From the NCBI RefSeq assembly GCF_013283785.1, contig NZ_JABCPZ010000027.1, forward strand, positions 1 through 64,000: a DNA stretch of 64,000 nucleotides, in the 5' to 3' direction. The position numbers and the translations under genes are program-made. This DNA is from Nonomuraea antri (GTDB lineage Bacteria; Actinomycetota; Actinomycetes; Streptosporangiales; Streptosporangiaceae). The notes beneath the pieces are model-generated. The model had not been told where the DNA came from, did no database searches, and saw nothing but the letters and a program-made list of their open reading frames with translations. This document shows positions 1-7,680 of this stretch, piece by piece. Position 1 is the stretch's first letter. Each line of letters begins with the position of its first letter.

Positions 1-746
1 CGGCCCCGGCCGCGCCCCCGCCCCCGCCGGTGGCGGCCGAGGACCCGGGCGGCGCCCGCGCGAGCGCGCCGGACCGCCCAGGCTCGGCGGACCGCCCCGG
101 CTCGGTGGACTGCGCGGCGACCAAGTGCGTCGCCCTGACCTTCGACGACGGCCCGGGGCCCGACACCGGCAAGCTGCTCGACGTCCTGAACGCCGCCGGC
201 GCCAGGGCCACCTTCTTCACGGTCGGCACCAGCGCCGCCGCCCAGCCCGAGCTCCTGCGCCGGATGAGCGCGGAGGGTCACCTGATCGGCAACCACACCT
301 GGGCGCACCGAGACCTGGCCAAGGAGTCGACAAGCAAGATCACCGACGCCTTCGACCGCACCGCGGACACGGTCAACGCGATCATCGGCCAGACGCCCAA
401 ACTGGCCCGCGCGCCGTACGGCTCGGTCGACAAGGACGTGCGCAACGTCGCACGTGCCCTCGGCCTGGCCCTGGTCAACTGGGACGTCGACACCCAGGAC
501 GCGAACGCGCGCGACCCCCGGACGGTGGCCGACAGAGCGGTCGCGGGCGCGCACCCCGGAGCGGTCATCCTCATGCACGACACCAGGCGCACGACCGTTG
601 ACGCCGTTCCGGACATCCTCAAACGACTCCGCGGGAAGGGTTACACGTTCGTCACCGTTCCAGAGTTGTACGGCTCAGCAGGCATGCAGGCCGGACGCCT
701 TTACAGGTCAGGGAGCGACCTGCCGCGCAAGCAGCCCCTGACATAG
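1..746 (+). CDS. Polysaccharide deacetylase (NodB/CE4), 5' end outside window
   Basis: Carbohydrate esterase family 4 enzyme that removes N- or O-acetyl groups from a surface polysaccharide or peptidoglycan with a divalent metal. The NodB motifs appear in order: TFDDGP (motif 1, base and metal Asp), NHTWAH (motif 2, metal His pair), RAPYG (motif 3), DVDTQD (motif 4) and ILMHD (motif 5). The frame is already open at base 3 and encodes a Pro/Ala-rich stretch before the domain. The GTG at 30 is therefore probably internal, and the true start, with a likely signal peptide or membrane anchor, lies upstream of the window. A Pro-rich linker followed by a NodB domain is typical of exported actinobacterial deacetylases. 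The substrate is unknown. Confidence 0.9.
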   Translation, partial: APAAPPPPPVAAEDPGGARASAPDRPGSADRPGSVDCAATKCVALTFDDGPGPDTGKLLDVLNAAGARATFFTVGTSAAAQPELLRRMSAEGHLIGNHTWAHRDLAKESTSKITDAFDRTADTVNAIIGQTPKLARAPYGSVDKDVRNVARALGLALVNWDVDTQDANARDPRTVADRAVAGAHPGAVILMHDTRRTTVDAVPDILKRLRGKGYTFVTVPELYGSAGMQAGRLYRSGSDLPRKQPLT

Positions 747-931
747 CCCACGCCTTGGGGGGACGTATAGTTGGCGCTCGTGACCCGAACCGTCCTCTTC
801 GAACGCCTGCATGTAGACCTCTGCAGGCTCGCATCAGGGCTGTGTCGTCGTTCTCCAACCTCACCCTGAATTTCCCCCCGCGTTACCCACTTTGTCTGGG
901 TTGGAAACGCGTGACCTCTCGAGGATCTAGC
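747..931. other. Intergenic region upstream of korA
   Basis: This gap between the deacetylase stop and the korA leader must contain the korAB promoter if korAB is transcribed on its own. I see no convincing -35/-10 pair and no hairpin worth calling. A 77-codon open frame runs through it but shows neither family resemblance nor the third-position G/C bias of the neighbours, so I do not call it a gene. Confidence 0.4.
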
Positions 932-988
932 ATGGAAACAGAGAACGCGCCAGAAGCGACCGCGCCTTGGCGCGTCGAGGAGGACTGA
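932..988 (+). CDS. Possible 18-residue leader ORF in frame with korA
   Basis: An ATG preceded by a purine-rich GAGGAT opens 18 codons ending in TGA three bases before the korA GTG, in the same reading frame. The last codons of this ORF contain the GAGGAGGA ribosome-binding site of korA, so ribosomes translating it would cover that site. It could couple or attenuate korA translation, or be chance. No homologue is recognised. Confidence 0.25.
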   Translation: METENAPEATAPWRVEED

Positions 989-991
989 GCT

Positions 992-2836
992 GTGGCAAAG
1001 CAGGTTCAGCAACTCGACCGCGTGATCATCAGATTCGCCGGCGACTCCGGCGACGGCATGCAGCTCACCGGCGACCGCTTCACCGCGGGCACCGCCGAAT
1101 TCGGCAACGACCTGTCGACGCTGCCCAACTTCCCGGCCGAGATTCGCGCCCCCGCAGGAACCCTGCCGGGCGTGTCGAGCTTCCAGTTGCACTTCGCCGA
1201 CCACGACATTCTCACGCCAGGCGACGCGCCCAACGTGCTCGTGGCGATGAACCCGGCCGCGCTCAAGGCCAACCTCGGCGACCTGCCCCGCGGCGCCGAC
1301 ATCATCGCCAACACCGACGAGTTCACCAAGCGCAACCTGCAGAAGGTCGGCTACGACGCCAACCCGCTCGAAGACGACTCCCTCGCCGAGTGGCGGGTGC
1401 ACGCGGTGCCGCTGACCTCGCTGACGGTCAAGGCGCTGGAAGGCTTCGAGCTGTCCAAGAAGGACGCCGAGCGCTCGAAGAACATGTTCGCGCTCGGCCT
1501 GCTGTCGTGGCTGTACCACCGGCCGACCGAGCAGACCGTCAAGTTCCTCGAGCAGAAGTTCGCCAAGAAGCCCGACCTGGCCAAGGCCAACATCGCGGCC
1601 TTCCAGGCAGGCTGGAACTACGGCGAGACCACCGAGTCGTTCTCGGTGTCGTACGAGGTCAAGCCCGCCCGTCTGGCTCCCGGCGTCTATCGCAACATCT
1701 CGGGCAACCAGGCGCTGGCCTACGGCCTGATCGCGGCGAGCGTGCAGTCGAAGCTGCCGCTGTTCCTGGGCTCGTACCCGATCACCCCGGCCAGCGACAT
1801 CCTGCACGAGCTGTCGAAGCACAAGCGGTTCGGCATCCGCACCTTCCAGGCCGAGGACGAGATCGCCGGCGTCGGCGCGGCGCTGGGCGCGGCGTTCGGC
1901 GGCGCGCTGGGCGTGACCACCACCTCGGGCCCCGGCGTGGCGCTGAAGGCCGAGACGGTCGGCCTGGCGGTGACCACCGAGCTGCCGTTGATCATCGTGG
2001 ACGTGCAGCGTGCCGGGCCGAGCACCGGCATGCCGACCAAGACCGAGCAGACCGACCTGCTGATGGCCATGTTCGGCCGCAACGGCGAGTCGCCGCTGCC
2101 GATCGTGGCGCCGATGTCGCCGAGCGACTGCTTCGACGCGGCCATCGAGGCGGCCAGGATCGCGGTCAAGTACCGCACCCCGGTCATGCTGCTGTCGGAC
2201 GGCTACCTGGCCAACGGCTCCGAGCCGTGGCGGCTGCCGGAGATCGCCGACCTGCCCGACATCTCGCAGGAGTTCACCACCGCGCCGAACGGCGAGAACG
2301 GCGAGTTCCTGCCGTTCAAGCGCGACACGGAGACGCTGGCCCGCCCGTGGGCGATCCCCGGCACCGCCGGACTCGAACACCGCATCGGCGGCATCGAGAA
2401 GGCCGACGGCACCGGCAACATCTCCTACGACCCGAACAACCACGACCTGATGGTCAGGCTGCGCGCGGCGAAGATCGCCGGGGTCGACGTGCCCGACCTG
2501 GAGGTCGACGACCCCGACGGCGACGCCAGGGTCCTGGTGCTCGGCTGGGGCTCGACCTACGGCCCGATCGCGGCTGCGGCGCGGCGCATCAGGAAGAGCG
2601 GCGGCAAGGTCGCCCAGGCCCACCTGCGTCACCTCAACCCGCTGCCGGCCAACACCGGCGAGGTGCTCAAGGCCTACGACAAGGTGCTGCTGCCCGAGAT
2701 CAACCTCGGTCAGCTGGCGCTGCTGCTGCGCGCCCGCTACCTCGTCGACGTGATCAGCTACAACCGCGTGCGCGGGCTCCCGTTCAAGGCCGAGGAGCTG
2801 GCCGGAGTCATCCAGGACGTGATCGACAGTGACTGA
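992..2836 (+). CDS. korA: 2-oxoacid:ferredoxin oxidoreductase, fused gamma-alpha subunit (KorA)
   Basis: Large subunit of the 2-oxoglutarate:ferredoxin oxidoreductase, which oxidatively decarboxylates 2-oxoglutarate to succinyl-CoA and passes electrons to ferredoxin. Many actinobacteria use it beside or instead of the 2-oxoglutarate dehydrogenase complex. The 614-residue product has the N-terminal gamma domain (GDSGDGMQLTGDRF near residue 14) and then the pyruvate-ferredoxin oxidoreductase alpha domain, marked by YPITPASDILHE near residue 260 and EDEIAG. The GTG start is supported by GAGGAGGA at 977-984. The stop overlaps the korB start by 8 bases, so the subunits are translationally coupled. 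The 2-oxoglutarate assignment rests on the actinobacterial KorAB pattern; another 2-oxoacid substrate cannot be excluded. Confidence 0.93.
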   Translation: MAKQVQQLDRVIIRFAGDSGDGMQLTGDRFTAGTAEFGNDLSTLPNFPAEIRAPAGTLPGVSSFQLHFADHDILTPGDAPNVLVAMNPAALKANLGDLPRGADIIANTDEFTKRNLQKVGYDANPLEDDSLAEWRVHAVPLTSLTVKALEGFELSKKDAERSKNMFALGLLSWLYHRPTEQTVKFLEQKFAKKPDLAKANIAAFQAGWNYGETTESFSVSYEVKPARLAPGVYRNISGNQALAYGLIAASVQSKLPLFLGSYPITPASDILHELSKHKRFGIRTFQAEDEIAGVGAALGAAFGGALGVTTTSGPGVALKAETVGLAVTTELPLIIVDVQRAGPSTGMPTKTEQTDLLMAMFGRNGESPLPIVAPMSPSDCFDAAIEAARIAVKYRTPVMLLSDGYLANGSEPWRLPEIADLPDISQEFTTAPNGENGEFLPFKRDTETLARPWAIPGTAGLEHRIGGIEKADGTGNISYDPNNHDLMVRLRAAKIAGVDVPDLEVDDPDGDARVLVLGWGSTYGPIAAAARRIRKSGGKVAQAHLRHLNPLPANTGEVLKAYDKVLLPEINLGQLALLLRARYLVDVISYNRVRGLPFKAEELAGVIQDVIDSD

Positions 2837-3893
2837 GCCGACCAACGGCAACGGGCTCATCAACGGCAAGGGCCTGAGCCTCATCCCCAAGACCGACGCC
2901 AAGCAGAGCCTGAAGGACTTCAAGTCCGACCAGGAGGTGCGCTGGTGCCCCGGTTGCGGTGACTACGCCATCCTGGCCGCGGTGCAGAGCTTCCTGCCCG
3001 AGCTGGGGCTCAAGCGCGAGAACATCGTGTTCGTCTCCGGCATCGGCTGCTCGTCGCGGTTCCCGTACTACCTCAACACCTACGGCTTCCACTCCATCCA
3101 CGGGCGGGCGCCGGCGATCGCGACGGGTCTGGCGGCCAGCCGTCCCGACCTGAGCGTGTGGGTGATCACGGGTGACGGCGACGCGCTGTCGATCGGCGGC
3201 AACCACCTGATCCACGCGCTGCGCCGCAACGTCAACCTGAACATCCTGCTGTTCAACAACAGGATCTACGGTCTGACCAAGGGCCAGTACTCGCCCACCT
3301 CGGAAGTCGGCAAGATCACCAAGTCGACGCCGATGGGCTCGCTCGACAAGCCGTTCAACCCGATCTCGCTGGCCATCGGCGCCGAGGCGTCGTTCGTGGC
3401 CCGCACGATCGACTCCGACCGCAAGCACCTGCAGTCGGTGCTGCGCGAGGCCACCGCGCACCGCGGCACCTCGCTGGTGGAGATCTACCAGAACTGCAAC
3501 ATCTTCAACGACAACGCCTTCGAGCAGCTCAAGGACCCCGAGGTCCGCGACGACATCACGCTGCGCCTGGAGCACGGGCAGCCGATCGTGAGCAGCTCCA
3601 AGGCCGTCGTGCGGGCCGCGAACGGCGGCATCGAGGTCGTGGCGCGCGCGGGCGTCAGCGAGGCCGACATCCTCGTGCACGACGCGCACAACCCCGACCC
3701 GTCGGTGGCCTTCGCGCTGTCCAGGCTCGACGAGCCGGCCTTCGAGCACGTGCCGATCGGCATCTTCCGCCAGGTCGACCGCCCGGCCTACGACGTGCTC
3801 ATGGCCGAGCAGTTGGAGGAGGCCGTGGCCGGCAAGGGCCCCGGTGACCTGAGCGACCTGCTGCTCGGTGGAGACACCTGGCGCATCGGCTGA
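2829..3893 (+). CDS. korB: 2-oxoacid:ferredoxin oxidoreductase, beta subunit (KorB)
   Basis: Thiamine-diphosphate-binding subunit that pairs with KorA. The 354-residue protein shows WCPGCGDYA and GIGCSSR near the N-terminus and a further Cys in YQNCNIF. These are candidates for the single [4Fe-4S] cluster of the short two-subunit enzymes. The GDGDALSIGG segment, followed about 20 residues later by LFNNRIYG, is the usual TPP/Mg signature. It starts at GTG 2829 within the korA 3' end and is followed by a strong hairpin at 3916-3950, so korAB forms a two-gene operon. No ferredoxin gene lies beside it. Confidence 0.93.
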   Translation: MTEPTNGNGLINGKGLSLIPKTDAKQSLKDFKSDQEVRWCPGCGDYAILAAVQSFLPELGLKRENIVFVSGIGCSSRFPYYLNTYGFHSIHGRAPAIATGLAASRPDLSVWVITGDGDALSIGGNHLIHALRRNVNLNILLFNNRIYGLTKGQYSPTSEVGKITKSTPMGSLDKPFNPISLAIGAEASFVARTIDSDRKHLQSVLREATAHRGTSLVEIYQNCNIFNDNAFEQLKDPEVRDDITLRLEHGQPIVSSSKAVVRAANGGIEVVARAGVSEADILVHDAHNPDPSVAFALSRLDEPAFEHVPIGIFRQVDRPAYDVLMAEQLEEAVAGKGPGDLSDLLLGGDTWRIG

Positions 3894-3915
3894 CCAGGCG
3901 GGCACGCGTTTCCAC

Positions 3916-3950
3916 GGCGCCGCCGTCCCCTTCGCGGGGGCGGCGGCGCC
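3916..3950 (+). terminator. Hairpin terminator after korAB
   Basis: A 15-bp G/C stem with one G-T wobble closes a 5-base loop (GGCGCCGCCGTCCCC against GGGGGCGGCGGCGCC). It starts 22 bases after the korB stop. There is no long U tract, which is common for actinobacterial hairpin terminators. Confidence 0.8.
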
Positions 3951-4026
3951 GTCGTGTGTAACGACCGGGCTCCCGGACGGGATTCACTGAAGGGCTGATC
4001 CACACACCTTCGTCCCAGGGACGGTG

Positions 4027-4731
4027 ATGAGGACCAACGGCTCGATCATCAACCTGACAGTTCACGGCATCGGACCGGCCGAGCGGCCACTCGATCCAGG
4101 TGAAGACCACTGGTGGGTAAGCGTCGAGCAGTTCGAGCAGGTCCTCGATGCCGTGGTCGGCCGGCGCGACGTGCGCATCACTTTCGACGACGGCAACGCC
4201 TCCGACGTGCGGATCGCGCTGCCCAGGCTGCTGGAGCGCGGACTGCGCGCCGAGTTCTTCGTCCTGGCCGGGCTGCTCGGCGAGCCCGGCAGGCTCGACG
4301 AGGCGGACGTGCGCGAGCTGGCGCGGGCCGGCATGCGCGTGGGCTCGCACGGCTGGGCGCACCGCGACTGGCGGCACATCGACCACCATCAGGCGGTCGA
4401 GGAGTTCGACGCCGCGCACCGGGTCATCTCCCGCCTGTGCGGGCACCCGGTCACGCGAGTGGCGATCCCGTTCGGCTCCTACGACAGGAACGTGCTACGC
4501 AGGCTCAGAGGGGCCGGGGTGACGTGCGCGTACACCAGCAACGGGTCCTGGGCGTGGCCGAGCCAATGGCTGCAGGACCGCTACACCCTCTTCCACGGTC
4601 TCGACGAGCACTGGACGTGCCGGGTGCTCGACCGGAGCGCCTCGCTCGCCGTGCGGGCCAGGAAGACGGCGGGACGGCTGTACAAGCGCTGGCGTGGGTC
4701 CCCGCTGTCGCCGGCGGAGGCGGCGGGATGA
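4027..4731 (+). CDS. Short NodB-type polysaccharide deacetylase
   Basis: A 234-residue CE4-like protein without a signal peptide. Motif 1 is TFDDGN, motif 2 is SHGWAH and motif 3 is IPFGSYD; the later motifs are weak, as in the short deacetylases common in exopolysaccharide clusters. It may act on a lipid-linked or nucleotide-linked sugar on the cytoplasmic side. An equally good start is the GTG at 4024, one codon upstream. The stop overlaps the next ATG in an ATGA arrangement, so it heads a forward operon with the CelD-like acyltransferase, the epimerase and a glycosyltransferase. It is not closely similar to the deacetylase at the window start. Confidence 0.85.
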   Translation: MRTNGSIINLTVHGIGPAERPLDPGEDHWWVSVEQFEQVLDAVVGRRDVRITFDDGNASDVRIALPRLLERGLRAEFFVLAGLLGEPGRLDEADVRELARAGMRVGSHGWAHRDWRHIDHHQAVEEFDAAHRVISRLCGHPVTRVAIPFGSYDRNVLRRLRGAGVTCAYTSNGSWAWPSQWLQDRYTLFHGLDEHWTCRVLDRSASLAVRARKTAGRLYKRWRGSPLSPAEAAG

Positions 4732-5801
4732 GGGTGCGCGTGGTCCGCGCGCACGAGCTCGGCGCGGCGGAGCTGGCCGCCTGGCGCTCCTTCCAGCGCC
4801 TGGACCTGCTGCTGGAGAACCCGTACCTGTCGCCGGACTTCGTCCAGGCGGTGGCGGGCTACCGCGGCGACGTGCACGTGGCCGTGCTGACCCGCGACGG
4901 CGAGCCGGCCGGCTTCTTCCCCTTCGAGCGCGGCCGCGGCGGTCTTGGCAGGCCGGTCGGCGCCGGGTTCACCGACGTGCAGGGCATCGTGACCGCGCCG
5001 GGGGTGCGCCTGGAGCCGCGCCGGCTGCTGCGGGACTGCGGGCTGTCGGTCTGGAGCTTCGACCACCTGCTCGGCGGGCAGTTCGCGGAGTTCCACCGCA
5101 GCGTCAGCCCGTCGCCCGTGATGGATCTGACCGGCGGCTTCGAGGCGTACCGCGAGCGGATCACGGCGCGTTCCACCAAGACGTACAAGTCGGCCGCCTA
5201 CCGGGAGCGCCGGCTCGGGCGCGACGTGGGCGAGACCCGGCACGTCTTCGACTCGCGCGACCCTGCCGACCTGCGGGCCCTGCTGGCCTGGAAGTCGGCC
5301 CAGTACCGGGCGACCGGGCAGCGCGACCTGTTCGCCGAGCCCGCGTTCACCGAGCTGATCGAACGGCTGCACCAGGAGCCGGGCGAGTGCGTGCGAGGGG
5401 TGCTGAGCATGCTCTACGCAGGTGACCGGCCGATCGCCGGGCATTTCGGGCTGGTGTCCGGCCGGGTGTTCGCCGGCTGGTTCCCCGCCTACGACCGCAA
5501 GTTCGCCTGGTACTCCCCCGGGCTGGTGCAGCACCTGGGCCTGGCTGCGGACGCGGCCGAACGCGGCGTCCGGCACATCCACCTGGGCAAGGGGCAGGCG
5601 GCCTACAAGGACTTCCTGGCCACCGAGCAGCTCGCCGTGGCTGAGGGCAGGATCGCCAGGCCGGGGCCCGCCGCGGCGGCGCACTGGGCGGTGACCGTGC
5701 CCGGCGGGCGGGCCAGGGACCTGCTGCGCAGGAGCGCGGCCGTACGCGGCCTGGCCCGCCGGGTCCGGACGTGGCGCAACGGCGGCCGGCGTGACGAATG
5801 A
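4728..5801 (+). CDS. GNAT-fold acyltransferase of the CelD/BcsL type
   Basis: A 357-residue protein of the family annotated as acetyltransferases of cellulose/exopolysaccharide biosynthesis (CelD/BcsL), which has two GNAT-like halves. Typical features are the N-terminal ENPYLSPDF segment, a Lys/Arg-rich RSTKTYKSAAYRERR stretch in the middle, and the C-terminal GWFPAYDRKFAWYSPG followed by HIHLGKG and YKDFLA. Members are thought to acylate sugars of surface polymers or their precursors. It overlaps the deacetylase stop by 4 bases, so a paired deacetylation/acylation role is a reasonable inference. Acyl donor and sugar acceptor are unknown. Confidence 0.8.
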   Translation: MRVRVVRAHELGAAELAAWRSFQRLDLLLENPYLSPDFVQAVAGYRGDVHVAVLTRDGEPAGFFPFERGRGGLGRPVGAGFTDVQGIVTAPGVRLEPRRLLRDCGLSVWSFDHLLGGQFAEFHRSVSPSPVMDLTGGFEAYRERITARSTKTYKSAAYRERRLGRDVGETRHVFDSRDPADLRALLAWKSAQYRATGQRDLFAEPAFTELIERLHQEPGECVRGVLSMLYAGDRPIAGHFGLVSGRVFAGWFPAYDRKFAWYSPGLVQHLGLAADAAERGVRHIHLGKGQAAYKDFLATEQLAVAEGRIARPGPAAAAHWAVTVPGGRARDLLRRSAAVRGLARRVRTWRNGGRRDE

Positions 5802-5867
5802 TTTCGCGATTTGCTGGGGTCCGTCCGGACGGTCGGGCCTTACCGAGGACATCGGAGAGGGGCGCTC

Positions 5868-6773
5868 GTGGCGTGGACTGGCAGGCGGGCCCTGGTCACC
5901 GGGGCCGCTGGCTTCATCGGCGGGCATCTGGCCCGGCGGCTGGCCGAACTGGGCGCCGAGGTCCACGCGGTGAGCCGCGAGCCCGGGCGGGAGTCCGGAT
6001 ACCCGGCTCACTGGCATCGGGCCGACCTGCGTGACGCGCAGGCCACCGCGCGGCTGTTCGCCGAGGTGTCGCCGCACGTCGTCTTCCACCTGGCCAGCGA
6101 GGTCAACGGGGCCAGGGACACCGGCGTGGTGCTGCCCACGCTCACCGGCAACCTGGTGACCACGGTCAACGTGCTGACCGCCGTCGCCGGTCTGGAGTGC
6201 CGCGTGGTGCTGGCCGGCTCGATCGAGGAGCCCAGGCCGGGCAACGGGCAGGCCGCCGCGCCGTCGCCGTACGCGATGGCCAAGAGCGCCGCCTCCGGCT
6301 ACGCCGACTTGTTCCACCGGTTGTGGGACGTGCCGTACACGATCGTGCGTCCTTCCATGGTGTACGGGCCGGCCCAACGCGACCTGACCAAGCTGGTGCC
6401 GTACGTGACGATGGCCCTGCTGCGCGGCGACGACCCGCACCTGACCAGCGGCGCCAAGGTGGCCGACTGGGTGTACGTGGACGACGTGGTGTCGGCGTTC
6501 GCGGCCGCGGCGCTGAGTGAGCGGGCCGTGTGCCAGGCGGTCGACGTCGGCACCGGGGTGGCGACCTCGGTGCGCGAGCTGGTCGAGATGTTGTTCGACA
6601 TCGTCGGCAGCACGGCCAAGCCCGGCTTCGGCGCGGTCGCCGACCGGCCGCTGGACATCACCCAGCTCGCCGATCCAGGACCGGCGCTGGACCTGCTCGG
6701 CTGGCGTCCCGAGGTCGTGCTGAGCGACGGCCTGCGGCGCACGGTCGCCTGGTACGCCCAGCGGGCGATCTAA
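5868..6773 (+). CDS. NAD-dependent epimerase/dehydratase (extended SDR)
   Basis: A nucleotide-sugar short-chain dehydrogenase of 301 residues with the Rossmann motif TGAAGFIGG at the N-terminus, a Ser in LAGSIEE, and SPYAMAKSAA carrying the YxxxK catalytic pair. I chose the GTG at 5868 because GGAGAGGGG lies 7-15 bases upstream and translation then starts just before the first beta strand; an in-frame TTG at 5811 would add 19 unlikely residues. It starts 66 bases after the acyltransferase and ends one base before the glycosyltransferase. Whether it is a 4-epimerase, dehydratase or reductase cannot be decided from sequence. Confidence 0.85.
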   Translation: MAWTGRRALVTGAAGFIGGHLARRLAELGAEVHAVSREPGRESGYPAHWHRADLRDAQATARLFAEVSPHVVFHLASEVNGARDTGVVLPTLTGNLVTTVNVLTAVAGLECRVVLAGSIEEPRPGNGQAAAPSPYAMAKSAASGYADLFHRLWDVPYTIVRPSMVYGPAQRDLTKLVPYVTMALLRGDDPHLTSGAKVADWVYVDDVVSAFAAAALSERAVCQAVDVGTGVATSVRELVEMLFDIVGSTAKPGFGAVADRPLDITQLADPGPALDLLGWRPEVVLSDGLRRTVAWYAQRAI

Positions 6774-6774
6774 C

Positions 6775-7680
6775 ATGCCGACGCGCGTCGCCCTGGTGAT
6801 CGTCACCTACAACAGCGCGAAGGTCCTGCGTGAGTGCCTGGACTCGCTGGCCGCCGCCGCGCGCGGCGTGGAGCTGGCCGCGGTCGTGGTCGCCGACAAC
6901 GACTCGGCCGACGACAGCACGGCCGTCGCCGAGAGCGTCACCGGCCTGCCGGTGATCACGGTCGGGCTGGGGCGGAACGCCGGGTACGCGGCGGCCGTCA
7001 ACGCCGGCGTGGCCGCGCTCGACCTCGACCGGCTCGACGCGGTCTACGTGCTCAACCCGGACTGCCGGCTGCGTCCTGGCTCGATCGCCCCGCTGGCCGA
7101 GGCGCTGGCCGCGCCCGGCCGGGGCATCGCGGTGCCGCACCTGGTCAACCCGGACGGCTCGCTGCAGCCGTCGCTGCGCAGGATGCCGACGATCGGCAGG
7201 GCGGTGGCCGAGGCGGTGCTCGGCGGCACGCTGGCGGGCCGGCTGTGGCGGCTGGGCGAGCTGGTCACCGACCCGCGGGTGTACCTGCGGGCGGGCGCGT
7301 TCGCCTGGGCCACGGGCGCGGCGATGCTGATCTCCGTGCCCGCCTGGCGGCAGGTGGGCCGGTGGGACGAGTCGTTCTTCCTCTACAGCGAGGAGACCGA
7401 GTTCTGCCTGCGCGCCCGCGACCTGGGCTGGACGACCTGGTACGAGCCCAGCTCGGTGATCGAGCACATCGGCGGCGAGTCGGGCACCGACCCCGCGCTG
7501 GCCGCGCTGCTCGCGGTCAACCGGGCCAGACTGTTCAGACGGCGGCGCGGCCGGCTGCCCGGCGCCGTCTACCACGCGGTGCTGCTGTTCGGCCAGGGCG
7601 TGCGGGCGCTGGCCGGCCGCCCGGTGGCCCGGGCCTGCTTCGCCGCCCTGCTGCGCCCGAGCCGGGTCAGCCGGGCGTGA
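6775..7680 (+). CDS. Family 2 glycosyltransferase (rhamnosyltransferase-like)
   Basis: A 301-residue GT-A fold glycosyltransferase of the WbbL/rhamnosyltransferase type. It has the N-terminal VALVIVTYNS strand, ADNDSADDS, LGRNAGYAAAVN and the NPD metal site in LNPDCRL. The acceptor-side signature FFLYSEETEFCLRA is near residue 200. It probably adds rhamnose or a related sugar to a lipid-linked intermediate on the cytoplasmic face. It is clearly paralogous to the N-terminal half of the protein at 9017-11074. Its last 14 bases overlap the 3' end of the convergent gene at 7667-9007. Confidence 0.9.
   Translation: MPTRVALVIVTYNSAKVLRECLDSLAAAARGVELAAVVVADNDSADDSTAVAESVTGLPVITVGLGRNAGYAAAVNAGVAALDLDRLDAVYVLNPDCRLRPGSIAPLAEALAAPGRGIAVPHLVNPDGSLQPSLRRMPTIGRAVAEAVLGGTLAGRLWRLGELVTDPRVYLRAGAFAWATGAAMLISVPAWRQVGRWDESFFLYSEETEFCLRARDLGWTTWYEPSSVIEHIGGESGTDPALAALLAVNRARLFRRRRGRLPGAVYHAVLLFGQGVRALAGRPVARACFAALLRPSRVSRA

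Noticed and set aside
755..988. 77-codon open frame between the deacetylase and korA
   Set aside because: Third positions do not show the G/C bias of neighbouring genes and the product has no recognisable features. Only the short ORF at 932-988 in the same region is mentioned, with low confidence.
701..2923. Long reverse-strand open frame of 740 codons
   Set aside because: It is antisense to korA, rich in Arg, Gly, Val and Gln, and shows no domain. The korA frame has clear family motifs and the expected third-position bias.
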